Origin: Salegentibacter salegens
GTDB lineage: Bacteria; Bacteroidota; Bacteroidia; Flavobacteriales; Flavobacteriaceae
Assembly: GCF_900142975.1 (NCBI RefSeq)
Contig: NZ_LT670848.1
Span: forward strand, 1,550,001-1,614,000
DNA length: 64,000 bases
Direction: 5' to 3'
Under the pieces are notes generated by a model that made no database searches, was not told where the DNA came from, and saw only the letters and a list, made by a program, of their open reading frames with translations. The translations under genes were made by a program, and so were the position numbers. Below, piece after piece: positions 32,687 through 40,790 of the stretch; the first letter of the stretch is position 1, and every line of letters starts with the position of its first letter.

Positions 32687-33109
32687 TTAAACCCCGTAAA
32701 GGCTTAAAACCAATTTTCGGGAACCGCCATTATCTCTATGTTCTGCCAGATAAATTCCTTGCCAGGTTCCCAAATTCAATTTTCCATTAGTAACAGGGAT
32801 CTGAAGTGAATTTCCCAGCAAGGAAGCCTTGATATGCGCCGGCATATCATCTGATCCTTCTAAGGTATGTTTATAATACTGCATATCTTCGGGCACCATT
32901 TCATTAAAATGACTCTCAAAATCTTCCCGCACCGTAGAATCAGCGTTTTCGTTAATGGTTATTCCTGCAGAAGTATGCTTTATAAAAACATGTAGCATTC
33001 CTGAATTAATCTCTTTTAATTCGGGAAGTTGCTGCTGCACTTCATCGGTTACGATATGAAAACCTCTTGATCTCGCTTTTAATTTTATTTCCTTCTGAAA
33101 AAATTTCAT
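32687..33109 (-). CDS. YjbQ/UPF0047 family protein
   Basis: This 140-residue protein has the family signature: ISNGMLHVFIKHTSAGITINENADSTVR-like blocks (residues 36-61), HSFNEMVPED-like, then DDMPAHIKASLLG and LGTWQGIYLAEHRD near the end. The conserved histidines fit a small metal-binding barrel. E. coli YjbQ shows weak thiamine phosphate synthase activity, but the true function is not established. It lies 2 bases behind the small membrane protein gene. Confidence 0.88.
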   Translation of the reverse strand: MKFFQKEIKLKARSRGFHIVTDEVQQQLPELKEINSGMLHVFIKHTSAGITINENADSTVREDFESHFNEMVPEDMQYYKHTLEGSDDMPAHIKASLLGNSLQIPVTNGKLNLGTWQGIYLAEHRDNGGSRKLVLSLYGV

Positions 33110-33111
33110 AG

Positions 33112-33336
33112 TTACTTTTTATTACTTTCTTTTAGATAAATTCCTGTAGCACTTAAAATTCCTACTGAAATTAATAATATTCCATATACTGAAGAAGACA
33201 AGGTAATTACATTAGTCAAATCTAATATCAGAAATACCACAAAATTTAAGTTGACCACACTTAGTATTTCCAATAAAAGACTTAGTTTCAGTTTAAGTCT
33301 TTTGTGGTTTTTTCTTCGCTGCCGGAAAAAGCACAT
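33112..33336 (-). CDS. Small membrane protein, two predicted helices
   Basis: A 74-residue reading frame, with a strongly basic N-terminus (RQRRKNHKRLKLK) and two hydrophobic segments (LEILSVVNLNFVVFLILDL and VYGILLISVGILSATGIYL). It overlaps the end of the upstream gene by 44 bases in another frame. The first part could therefore be non-coding and the real start lower, but no other ATG is available. It is not recognised. The two clean helices and the tight spacing to the yjbQ-like gene argue that it is real. Confidence 0.5.
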   Translation of the reverse strand: MCFFRQRRKNHKRLKLKLSLLLEILSVVNLNFVVFLILDLTNVITLSSSVYGILLISVGILSATGIYLKESNKK

Positions 33337-34642
33337 TGTTTAAAATAAGTCTATAACCGGGAGACGTTGGGTGTAATTCCAGTTCGGTTTTTGGATCCCC
33401 TACTCTATGCTGATAATCTTCAGGGTCGTGCCCACCGTAAAAGGTGAAAAAGCCTTTTCCTTTTATTCCATGAATATAACGCGCTTCACCATTTAACTTG
33501 CTTTCTCCCATCACCAAAACATTAGCCTTAATATTATCGGGATTATAGGCAGTAGTTTGCCCCATAAATCCTTTAACCAGGCGTGTATGATTCTGTGTAA
33601 GCATCGTTGGCACCACATCCCATTTAGCAGAAAAATCCATTAAGGTAAAATAATCAGTTTCCTTCGGAATATTTCTTTTAGCAGTCATATCTATAGAAGA
33701 AAACTCATAGACCATCGGGCTTCGTTCTAACGTAAAATCGGTAAACGCGAAAGTATTACTGAAATCTATTTTAGATTGATAACCGGGCTCACTGGGATCG
33801 CCATCAAACATAGTTTCAGCTATATCAACTCCTTTAGCAGCCAGGGCGATATCAAAACTATCGGTTGCGCTGCACATCGCAAACATAAAGCCGCCGCCAA
33901 CAACATAATCTCTAATTTTTAAAGCTACATCCAATTTCTCTTCGGAAACCTTATTATAGCCCAACTTTTGTGCTAAAGCTTCAGCTTCTTGTTTTTCCTG
34001 GATATACCAGGGCGTAGTTCTAAATGTTCTATAAAATTTTCCGTACTGGCCGGTAAAATCTTCGTGGTGTAAGTGCAACCAATCATATAAAATCAAAGCA
34101 TCATTTAATACCGCTTCATCATAGATGGTTTCGTAAGGAATTTCAGCGTAAGTGAGCGCCATCGTCACCGCATCGTCCCAGGGTTTATTCCCCTGTGGAG
34201 AATACACCGCAATTTTTGGCGCTTTCTCTAACACCACGGTTTCCATATTTTGCGACGGACTGCTAATTTCTTCAAGAATAGATTGGGTTTTTGAATCGCT
34301 AATTACTTCAAAAGAAACACCCCTAATTTTGCATTCTTTTCTTAATAACTCGGTATCTGAAATTAAAAACGAACCCCCACGATAATTAAGCAACCACCTA
34401 ACTTCTAATTCTTCCTCTAAAGCAAAGTAGGTTATGCCATAGGCTTTTAAATGATTCTTTTGGGAATCTTCACCCATAGGAATAAGCAGTTGAGAAGCTG
34501 AAACCTTCAAACCATTTAAAAATAGCAAAACAAAAAAGACCAGAAGAACGGTTATTTTGCCGCTTTTCTGGTCTTTTAGAAATATATTATTTAAGGTATT
34601 CTTTCTTATTTTATTAGAAATTTTAAAATGGCACTTCGTCAT
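33293..34642 (-). CDS. Secreted amidotransferase-like protein (family often mislabelled asparagine synthetase B)
   Basis: The start is uncertain: ATG codons at 34651, 34648 and 34642 all overlap the dnaB end, and no other start codon precedes the signal-like segment ITVLLVFFVLLFLNGLKVSAS. The mature part begins QLLIPMGEDSQKNHLKAYG and shows a glutamine-amidotransferase-like elbow VGGGFMFAMCSATDSFD, YDWLHLHHEDF and a conserved C-terminus FYGGHDPEDYQHRVGDP. There is no asparagine synthetase domain, so that database name does not fit. It is probably periplasmic, with unknown substrate. A terminator hairpin lies inside the first codons (34532-34577). Confidence 0.75.
   Translation of the reverse strand: MTKCHFKISNKIRKNTLNNIFLKDQKSGKITVLLVFFVLLFLNGLKVSASQLLIPMGEDSQKNHLKAYGITYFALEEELEVRWLLNYRGGSFLISDTELLRKECKIRGVSFEVISDSKTQSILEEISSPSQNMETVVLEKAPKIAVYSPQGNKPWDDAVTMALTYAEIPYETIYDEAVLNDALILYDWLHLHHEDFTGQYGKFYRTFRTTPWYIQEKQEAEALAQKLGYNKVSEEKLDVALKIRDYVVGGGFMFAMCSATDSFDIALAAKGVDIAETMFDGDPSEPGYQSKIDFSNTFAFTDFTLERSPMVYEFSSIDMTAKRNIPKETDYFTLMDFSAKWDVVPTMLTQNHTRLVKGFMGQTTAYNPDNIKANVLVMGESKLNGEARYIHGIKGKGFFTFYGGHDPEDYQHRVGDPKTELELHPTSPGYRLILNNVLFPAAKKKPQKT
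34532..34577 (-). terminator. Terminator-like hairpin within the downstream reading frame after dnaB
   Basis: A perfect 12-base-pair stem (AAAAGACCAGAA / TTCTGGTCTTTT) has an inner CGG/CCG pair in its 20-base loop. On the minus strand it is followed by more T. It lies about 46 bases behind the dnaB stop and inside the N-terminal codons of the next gene. Confidence 0.75.
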
Positions 34643-36188
34643 CGTCATCATTATTAAACCCACTGTTCATTGAGCTGCCAAAGGCTTCATTTGCGCTTGG
34701 GTTAGGCAGGTTTGGAGATCCAAACTCATTTTCTTCATTTCCGCCGGTATTCATTTTAGAATGATATTCAAAAGGCGAATCGAACTCTTCTAAGTTATCA
34801 AATTTACCAAGATGACCAATAAATTTAAGTCGTATATTTTCCAGTCCACCGTTTCTGTGCTTGGCCACGATAAATTCACCCTGCCCATCGGTTGGCGTTC
34901 TTTCTTCATCATCCCATTCTTCAATTTTATAATATTCAGGACGATAAATAAAGGAAACAATATCGGCATCCTGCTCAATCGCTCCAGATTCCCTAAGGTC
35001 AGATAGCAATGGTCGCTTGCTTCCTCCCCTGGTTTCAACCGCACGGGATAACTGGGAAAGTGCAATAACCGGAATATTTAATTCTTTAGCAAGGGCTTTC
35101 AGGTTTCTTGAAATAGTAGAGATTTCCTGCTCCCTGTTCCCGCCACCTTTTTGGCTTCCACCGGCAGTCATTAACTGCAAATAATCAATTACAAGAAGTT
35201 TAATACCGTGCTGTGAAGCTAATCTCCTGGCTTTTGCCCTAAGGTCAAATATTGAAAGTGAAGGCGTATCGTCAATAAATAAAGGGGCATTTTCAAGATC
35301 TTTTACCTTTACGTTAAGCTGCTCCCATTCGTGTTTCTCAAGGTTTCCGGTTCTTAATTTCTCTGAAGAAAGACCGGTTTCCGAAGAAATTAATCGGGTA
35401 ATTAACTGTACAGCAGACATCTCCAGTGAGAAAAACGCCACCGGCATATTTTGACCCACTGCAATGTTTCGAGCCATAGATAAAGTTAAGGCCGTTTTAC
35501 CCATCCCGGGACGTGCAGCAACAATAATAAGGTCACTGGGTTGCCAACCGGAAGTTAATTGGTCTAACTTATCGAATCCTGACGGCACACCGCTTAAACC
35601 TTCTTTATTAGAGATCTCTTCAATCCTGTTCTTCGCCTGAATTACCAAACTCTGTGCAGTCTCTGTAGATTTTTGAATATTCCCCTGGGTTACTTCATAT
35701 AATTTTGCTTCGGCACTATCCAGGAGATCAAAAACATCGGTAGATTCATCATAAGCTTCTTCAATAATCTCGTTGGAGATTTTAATAAGGCTACGTTGAA
35801 TATATTTCTGAAGAATAATACGCGCATGGAACTCAATATGTGCCGAAGAAGATACTTTTTGAGTTAACTGAATTAGGTAATAATCGCCGCCGGTCTTTTC
35901 AAAATTACCATCTTTCTTTAATTGGTTAGAAACGGTTAATAAGTCAATCGCCTCCGTGTTTTCGAAGAGTTTATGTATGGCTTCAAAAATTAATTTATGG
36001 GAGTTTTTATAGAAAGCATCGGGGCTAAGGATATCAATAATTTCATCTACCCCTTTTTTATCAATCATCATGGCTCCCAACACAACTTCTTCTAAATCAA
36101 CAGCTTGCGGGGGGATTTTACCTTTTTCAAGGCTAATTACGTTACTTTTTTTTGCTGAAAATTGCTGCGGGGCGGTCATTTTATCCAT
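34623..36188 (-). CDS. dnaB: Replicative DNA helicase DnaB
   Basis: A full-length protein (521 residues). The N-terminal domain begins QAVDLEEVVLGAMM. The RecA-type domain has Walker A ARPGMGKTALTLS near 230, VIDYLQLMTAGG near 335 and the arginine-finger region SDLRESGAIEQDADIV near 395. A low-complexity tail rich in Asn, Gly and Asp ends DDDDEVPF. It unwinds DNA at the replication fork. The upstream gap carries three TTATCAACA-like sites (36252-36296). Its mRNA likely ends at 34532, but the next gene overlaps its last codons. Confidence 0.97.
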   Translation of the reverse strand: MDKMTAPQQFSAKKSNVISLEKGKIPPQAVDLEEVVLGAMMIDKKGVDEIIDILSPDAFYKNSHKLIFEAIHKLFENTEAIDLLTVSNQLKKDGNFEKTGGDYYLIQLTQKVSSSAHIEFHARIILQKYIQRSLIKISNEIIEEAYDESTDVFDLLDSAEAKLYEVTQGNIQKSTETAQSLVIQAKNRIEEISNKEGLSGVPSGFDKLDQLTSGWQPSDLIIVAARPGMGKTALTLSMARNIAVGQNMPVAFFSLEMSAVQLITRLISSETGLSSEKLRTGNLEKHEWEQLNVKVKDLENAPLFIDDTPSLSIFDLRAKARRLASQHGIKLLVIDYLQLMTAGGSQKGGGNREQEISTISRNLKALAKELNIPVIALSQLSRAVETRGGSKRPLLSDLRESGAIEQDADIVSFIYRPEYYKIEEWDDEERTPTDGQGEFIVAKHRNGGLENIRLKFIGHLGKFDNLEEFDSPFEYHSKMNTGGNEENEFGSPNLPNPSANEAFGSSMNSGFNNDDDDEVPF

Positions 36189-36251
36189 ATCACGAAAGTA
36201 TAAAATTTGTTAAGAGCATCTTAATATTAGATCGGTTACTTAATTAACCGG

Positions 36252-36296
36252 TAATCAACAATTCACCTGTTGAAAACTTAATAATAGTGTTGATAA
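36252..36296. promoter_or_regulatory. Cluster of DnaA-box-like 9-mers upstream of dnaB
   Basis: TAATCAACA (plus, 36252-36260), TTTTCAACA (minus, 36268-36276) and TTATCAACA (minus, 36288-36296) lie within 45 bases. The last differs from the TTATCCACA consensus by one base, and the other two differ from it by one base each. This is a weak call. Confidence 0.3.
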
Positions 36297-36300
36297 GTGC

Positions 36301-36325
36301 AAAAAAAACCGAAACCAAGGTTTCG
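36301..36325 (-). terminator. Intrinsic terminator after accA
   Basis: On the minus strand the perfect stem CCGAAACC / GGTTTCGG is followed by seven T. It separates accA from dnaB. Confidence 0.9.
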
Positions 36326-36355
36326 GAAATTTAAGAAGTTATGGTATGTAAGGTT

Positions 36356-37309
36356 TTAGCTTTTAAAAACTCCCATATCTAAATACTTATCCATTCTTTT
36401 ATTCACCAAATCTGTTGGTGATAAGTTTTTAAATTCAGAATAAGCTCCTAAAATTGCATTTTTTACCGTATTAAAAGTTTCCTCTCTATTACTATGAGCA
36501 CCACCAATTGGTTCTTTTACAATTTCGTCTATCAGTTTCTGTTTTTTCATATCCTTGGCAGTAAGCTTTAAAGCATCTGCTGCCTGTTCTTTATACTCCC
36601 AGCTACGCCAAAGAATAGAAGAACAGGATTCAGGTGAAATTACAGAATACCAGGTATTTTCAAGCATCATTACCTTATCTCCAACCCCAATTCCTAAAGC
36701 ACCTCCACTGGCACCTTCTCCAATTATAACTACAATAATTGGCACTTTAAGCCTTGTCATTTCCAGGATATTCCGGGCAATAGCTTCTCCCTGGCCGCGT
36801 TCTTCAGCTTCAAGCCCAGGATAAGCTCCTGGAGTATCTACAAATGTTACCACAGGAAGTCCAAACTTCTCTGCAGACTTCATTAAACGTAAAGCTTTAC
36901 GATAACCCTCAGGATTTGCCATCCCAAAATTTCTATACTGTCTGGTTTTAGTGTTATAGCCTTTTTGCTGGCCAATAAACATAAAACTCTGGTCTTCTAT
37001 TTTACCAAGACCACCAATCATCGCTTTATCGTCTTTTACATTTCTATCGCCGTGGAGCTCTAAAAATGTATCACCACAAATTGCATTTATGTAATCTAAA
37101 GTATAAGGGCGGTTAGGATGCCGGGAAAGCTGAACCCGTTGCCAGGCCGTTAAATTCTTATATATATCTTTTCGGGTTTCCTTTAATTTCTTCTCAATTT
37201 GCCTGCAGGTAGCCGTAACATCAACATCGCTCTCTTCACCTATGTTACAGGCTTTTGCGTACTGCTCTTCCAACTCTTTAATGGGTAATTCAAATTCTAA
37301 ATATTCCAT
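36356..37309 (-). CDS. accA: Acetyl-CoA carboxylase carboxyltransferase subunit alpha
   Basis: The protein (317 residues) starts [51 protein letters not shown] and the oxyanion-hole block [15 protein letters not shown] (about residues 198-212) are typical of AccA. With AccD it transfers the carboxyl group from biotin to acetyl-CoA, the first step of fatty-acid synthesis. It is a single gene; a -7 box TATATTTG (37341-37348, minus) lies 31 bases upstream. Confidence 0.96.
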   Translation of the reverse strand: MEYLEFELPIKELEEQYAKACNIGEESDVDVTATCRQIEKKLKETRKDIYKNLTAWQRVQLSRHPNRPYTLDYINAICGDTFLELHGDRNVKDDKAMIGGLGKIEDQSFMFIGQQKGYNTKTRQYRNFGMANPEGYRKALRLMKSAEKFGLPVVTFVDTPGAYPGLEAEERGQGEAIARNILEMTRLKVPIIVVIIGEGASGGALGIGVGDKVMMLENTWYSVISPESCSSILWRSWEYKEQAADALKLTAKDMKKQKLIDEIVKEPIGGAHSNREETFNTVKNAILGAYSEFKNLSPTDLVNKRMDKYLDMGVFKS

Positions 37310-37408
37310 AAGTTGTTATGGTTTGTTTTTTATTAGCTTACAAATATAACAAACTTTAAAAGGAAGAATTATACAGAAAGACCATTAAATTTTGAGAAAT
37401 TTCCCGAC

Positions 37409-38485
37409 TTATCTTTTGGCTCTATAAAGTAGGAAAATAGCGAGAATTCCAAAACTGATATTTGGAAACCATACGGCAATTAATGGCGAAAAAGTAGACT
37501 GCTCGGCCATGGTACCAAAAACCTTATCGAAAAATATAAATATAAAGGCTAAAGTTATTCCCACAGCAAGATTTACACCCATACCTCCCCGACGCTTCAT
37601 AGAAGAAACTGCCACGGCAATAATCGTTAAAATAAATGCTGAAACAGGAATACTCCACCTTTTATAGGCAACCACAAGATATCGGTTTATATTTCCAGAA
37701 CCTCGACGGCGTTCTTGCTCAATAAATTCGTTTAGCTCGGTATAATTTAGAGTCTCTGCAATATAAGTTTCAGGGGTTAATTCATCAAATTCAAAAGGCA
37801 GAATAGTATCCAGTTTATTTTGATGAATAATAGAATCTTCATCAACTCCTATAATCCGCTTATTTACATTAGTTAAGGAATAAGTGGTGTCTTCCGGATT
37901 AAATCTTAGGCTGGAAGCACTTATCTTATATTCAAGTTTATTTCCTTCAAAATGTTCTAAAGTAAAATTTCGCGCCGATTTCCCTAATGGCTGAAAATGA
38001 CTGGCATAAATAAATTCGTTGTCATTTATTTGCCGATAAACATCCCTGGTCTCCTGGGTTTCGGTTCCTTTCTTTAGATATTCGTATTTAAATTCATTAA
38101 AACCTTTACTGGCTTTTGGCGCGAGAAACATTCCAAGAATCAGCGCTAAAATACAAACAATAGTTGCGCCAATAAGATAAGGTCTTAAGAACCTCCAAAA
38201 GGAAACCCCACTACTCAAAAATGCGATAATCTCGGTATTATTGGCGAGTTTGGAGGTAAACCAAATAACCGATAAAAACAAGAAAAGCGGAAATAATAAA
38301 TTGGCAAAATAGATCGTAAAGTCTACATAATAAAGGGCTACTTCTATAAAAGGCACTTCATTATCCAGGATCTTTCCAATTTTTTCAGCAAGATTAACCG
38401 TAATTCCAATTGGTATAAATAGTAAAAGCATTAGGAAAAAAGTTCCCAGATAGCGTTTTAATATGTACCAATCTAAAATTTTCAA
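37409..38485 (-). CDS. lptG: LptF/LptG-family permease
   Basis: This 358-residue protein opens MKILDWYILKRYLGTFF, the typical YjgP/YjgQ start. It has three N-terminal helices, a periplasmic beta-jellyroll region (about 135-255) and three C-terminal helices ending GILAIFLLYRAKR. Together with LptB and LptC it would draw lipopolysaccharide from the inner membrane. LptF and LptG look alike; I use lptG because tgt-lptG is a common Bacteroidota gene pair, which is inference. It starts 3 bases after the tgt stop. Confidence 0.85.
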   Translation of the reverse strand: MKILDWYILKRYLGTFFLMLLLFIPIGITVNLAEKIGKILDNEVPFIEVALYYVDFTIYFANLLFPLFLFLSVIWFTSKLANNTEIIAFLSSGVSFWRFLRPYLIGATIVCILALILGMFLAPKASKGFNEFKYEYLKKGTETQETRDVYRQINDNEFIYASHFQPLGKSARNFTLEHFEGNKLEYKISASSLRFNPEDTTYSLTNVNKRIIGVDEDSIIHQNKLDTILPFEFDELTPETYIAETLNYTELNEFIEQERRRGSGNINRYLVVAYKRWSIPVSAFILTIIAVAVSSMKRRGGMGVNLAVGITLAFIFIFFDKVFGTMAEQSTFSPLIAVWFPNISFGILAIFLLYRAKR

Positions 38486-38488
38486 ATT

Positions 38489-39619
38489 CTAAAGTCTTTT
38501 GTCCATTTGTTTTACCATCATATTCTTCCAGGTGGTAAAATCTCCAGCTAAGATATGTTTTCTGGCTTCACGCACCAACCACATATAAAATCCGAGATTA
38601 TGAATAGTAGCAATTTGCTTGCCGAGAAGTTCATTCACACTAAATAAATGTCTAACATATGCTTTATTGTAATCTTTATCTACAAAAGTGGTTCCCATTT
38701 CATCTAAGGGAGAAAAATCGTCTTCCCACTTTTTGTTTTTAATATTAATAGTACCGTGAGCTGTAAAAAGCATCCCGTTACGGGCATTTCTGGTAGGCAT
38801 CACACAATCAAACATATCTACGCCTAAAGCAATATTCTCCAGAATATTAATAGGAGTTCCCACGCCCATTAAATATCGTGGTTTATCTTCCGGAAGAATT
38901 GCAGTAACAACCTCCGTCATCGCATACATTTCTTCAGCGGGTTCTCCTACAGAAAGTCCACCAATCGCATTTCCTTCAGCGCCAACTGAAGCGATATATT
39001 CAGCCGATTGTTTTCTTAAATCTTTATAAGTACTTCCCTGAACTATTGGAAAAAGTGTTTGATCAAACCCGTATAAAGGATCTACTTTTTTTAAATGATT
39101 TACACACCTGTCCAGCCATCTATGCGTCATATGCATAGAGCATTTTGCGTATTTATAATCGCAGGGATAAGGTGTACACTCATCAAAAGCCATAATAATA
39201 TCAGCACCGATTGTTCGTTGAATTTCCATCACATTTTCTGGTGTAAAAACGTGGTACGAACCATCTATATGTGATTTGAATTTTACGCCTTCTTCTTTAA
39301 TTTTTCTTCTTGCAGAAAGGGAATACACCTGGTACCCGCCACTATCGGTTAAAATATTTCGGTCCCAGTTCATAAACTTATGTAAACCGCCGGCTTTCCT
39401 GAGAATTTCGGTTTGGGGTCGTAAATATAAGTGGTAGGTATTTCCCAATATTATATCGGGATTAATGTCTTCTTTAAGTTCCCGCTGGTGTACTCCTTTA
39501 ACCGAAGCTACTGTACCAACAGGCATAAAAATAGGAGTTTCAATCTTACCGTGATCGGTTGTAATGGTCCCGGCCCGGGCTTTACTACCGGCATCGGTAC
39601 TCAACAAATCAAATTTCAT
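38489..39619 (-). CDS. tgt: Queuine tRNA-ribosyltransferase Tgt lacking usual zinc cysteines
   Basis: The protein has 376 residues from ATG 39619. A longer in-frame start at 39697 is rejected because the promoter (39639-39671) lies inside that extension. The catalytic aspartates are Asp92 (TDSGGYQ) and Asp271 (FDCVMPTRNARNG). It exchanges guanine 34 of GUN-anticodon tRNAs for a queuine precursor. The region that normally reads C-x-C-x2-C before RAYLRHL is here DEMGTTFVDKDYNKAYVRHL (303-325). The zinc-ligand cysteines are thus absent, although the last ligand histidine (IHNLG) remains. Confidence 0.95.
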   Translation of the reverse strand: MKFDLLSTDAGSKARAGTITTDHGKIETPIFMPVGTVASVKGVHQRELKEDINPDIILGNTYHLYLRPQTEILRKAGGLHKFMNWDRNILTDSGGYQVYSLSARRKIKEEGVKFKSHIDGSYHVFTPENVMEIQRTIGADIIMAFDECTPYPCDYKYAKCSMHMTHRWLDRCVNHLKKVDPLYGFDQTLFPIVQGSTYKDLRKQSAEYIASVGAEGNAIGGLSVGEPAEEMYAMTEVVTAILPEDKPRYLMGVGTPINILENIALGVDMFDCVMPTRNARNGMLFTAHGTINIKNKKWEDDFSPLDEMGTTFVDKDYNKAYVRHLFSVNELLGKQIATIHNLGFYMWLVREARKHILAGDFTTWKNMMVKQMDKRL

Positions 39620-39638
39620 AGTGTATTTTAAGTGAGTG

Positions 39639-39670
39639 CAAAGATACTCAAGTAAACTACCTTTAGGCAA
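39639..39670 (-). promoter_or_regulatory. Predicted promoter of tgt-lptG
   Basis: On the minus strand TTG (39668-39670), a 21-base spacer and TATCTTTG (39639-39646) match the consensus. It lies 20 bases before ATG 39619. Confidence 0.75.
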
Positions 39671-39877
39671 ACCCACGAAGCATTTTTTTGCTATCAAGGC
39701 ATCCCGATTTCTCGAGACGGAGCATTTAAATCTCGATTATCGAGTAAAAGAAGTTCAAAACATGAAATTGTTAGTTACTTCATTAGTTTTCTTAATAACT
39801 GAGGGGCAAGCACTTTGACAAAGCTTTATAAAAAGCTATTTTTGTGGCTATTATTTTAACAACACAATTTTACTTTA

Positions 39878-40726
39878 ATGTCAAAAATCAAAGAATTAGA
39901 AGATTTTGCTACCCAGGTTCGCCGGGATATTTTAAGGCAGGTTCACAAGGTGAATTCGGGTCACCCCGGAGGTTCACTGGGCTGTACAGAGTTTTTTACC
40001 GCTTTGTACCAGGGCGGAATTATGGAACATAAACCCGAATTTAATATGGACGGGAAAGACGAAGACCTTTTCTTCCTTTCCAACGGCCATATTTCTCCGG
40101 TTTTCTATAGCGTTTTAGCCCGAAGCGGTTACTTCCCTGTAGATGAATTAAATACTTTTCGCCTTATAGATTCCAGGTTACAGGGGCACCCAACAACGCA
40201 CGAAGGCCTGCCGGGAATTCGTGTCGCTTCAGGTTCACTGGGACAGGGAATGTCGGTCGCTCTTGGTGCCGCACAAGCAAAAAAGTTAAATAAAGATAAT
40301 CACCTGGTATTTTCACTTCACGGAGATGGAGAATTACAGGAAGGTCAAAACTGGGAAGCCATTATGTATGCCGCCGGAAATAAAGTTGATAATATTATTT
40401 CAACGGTAGACGTAAACGGCCAGCAGATAGATGGAAGTACAGAAACCGTTTTGCCAATGGGTAATCTAAAAGCTAAATTTGAAGCTTTTGGCTGGGATGT
40501 TATGGAAATCGAAAACGGTAACGATATGCAACAGGTAATTGATGGTCTAACCGAAGCCAAATCCCGCACCGGAAAAGGAAAACCGGTTTGTGTGTTAATG
40601 ACAACCATGATGGGTAATGGCGTAGACTTTATGATGCATACCCACGCCTGGCATGGAAAAGCGCCTAACGACGAACAGTTGGAAAACGCACTTTCTCAAA
40701 ACCCGGAAACTTTAGGAGATTATTAA
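39878..40726 (+). CDS. Transketolase, N-terminal (TPP-binding) subunit
   Basis: This 282-residue protein corresponds to the first half of transketolase: VNSGHPGGSLGCTEFFTALY (about 25-44), FFLSNGHISPVFYSVLA, ASGSLGQGMSVALGAA and the TPP motif HGDGELQEGQNWEA...VDVNGQQIDG. The pyrimidine-binding half is encoded by the next gene. Such split transketolases are regular in Bacteroidota. The complex would move two-carbon units in the pentose-phosphate pathway. The 64-base gap to the partner holds a hairpin (40734-40774). Confidence 0.94.
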   Translation: MSKIKELEDFATQVRRDILRQVHKVNSGHPGGSLGCTEFFTALYQGGIMEHKPEFNMDGKDEDLFFLSNGHISPVFYSVLARSGYFPVDELNTFRLIDSRLQGHPTTHEGLPGIRVASGSLGQGMSVALGAAQAKKLNKDNHLVFSLHGDGELQEGQNWEAIMYAAGNKVDNIISTVDVNGQQIDGSTETVLPMGNLKAKFEAFGWDVMEIENGNDMQQVIDGLTEAKSRTGKGKPVCVLMTTMMGNGVDFMMHTHAWHGKAPNDEQLENALSQNPETLGDY

Positions 40727-40733
40727 AAAATAA

Positions 40734-40774
40734 ATTTCCGCCGCAGTTTATCCCGCTTTTTTCGGGACGGAAAT
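40734..40774 (+). other. Intercistronic hairpin between transketolase halves
   Basis: The outer stem ATTTCCG / CGGAAAT and inner stem TCCCG / CGGGA are separated by a bulge of ten bases on the left arm. No T run follows, so it is not a simple terminator. The first in-frame ATG of the next gene (40773) falls at its end. Confidence 0.6.
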
Positions 40775-40790
40775 GACAAAGAAAATTAGA

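Noticed and set aside
33293..34663. Asparagine synthetase B function
   Set aside because: The name is used for relatives of this protein, but there is no ATP-pyrophosphatase domain and the protein carries an export signal.
39683..39735. Short palindromic sequences (TCGAGA, CTCGAT/ATCGAG) between tgt and the transketolase genes
   Set aside because: Resembles worn repeat debris, but I found no second copy in the window good enough to define a family.
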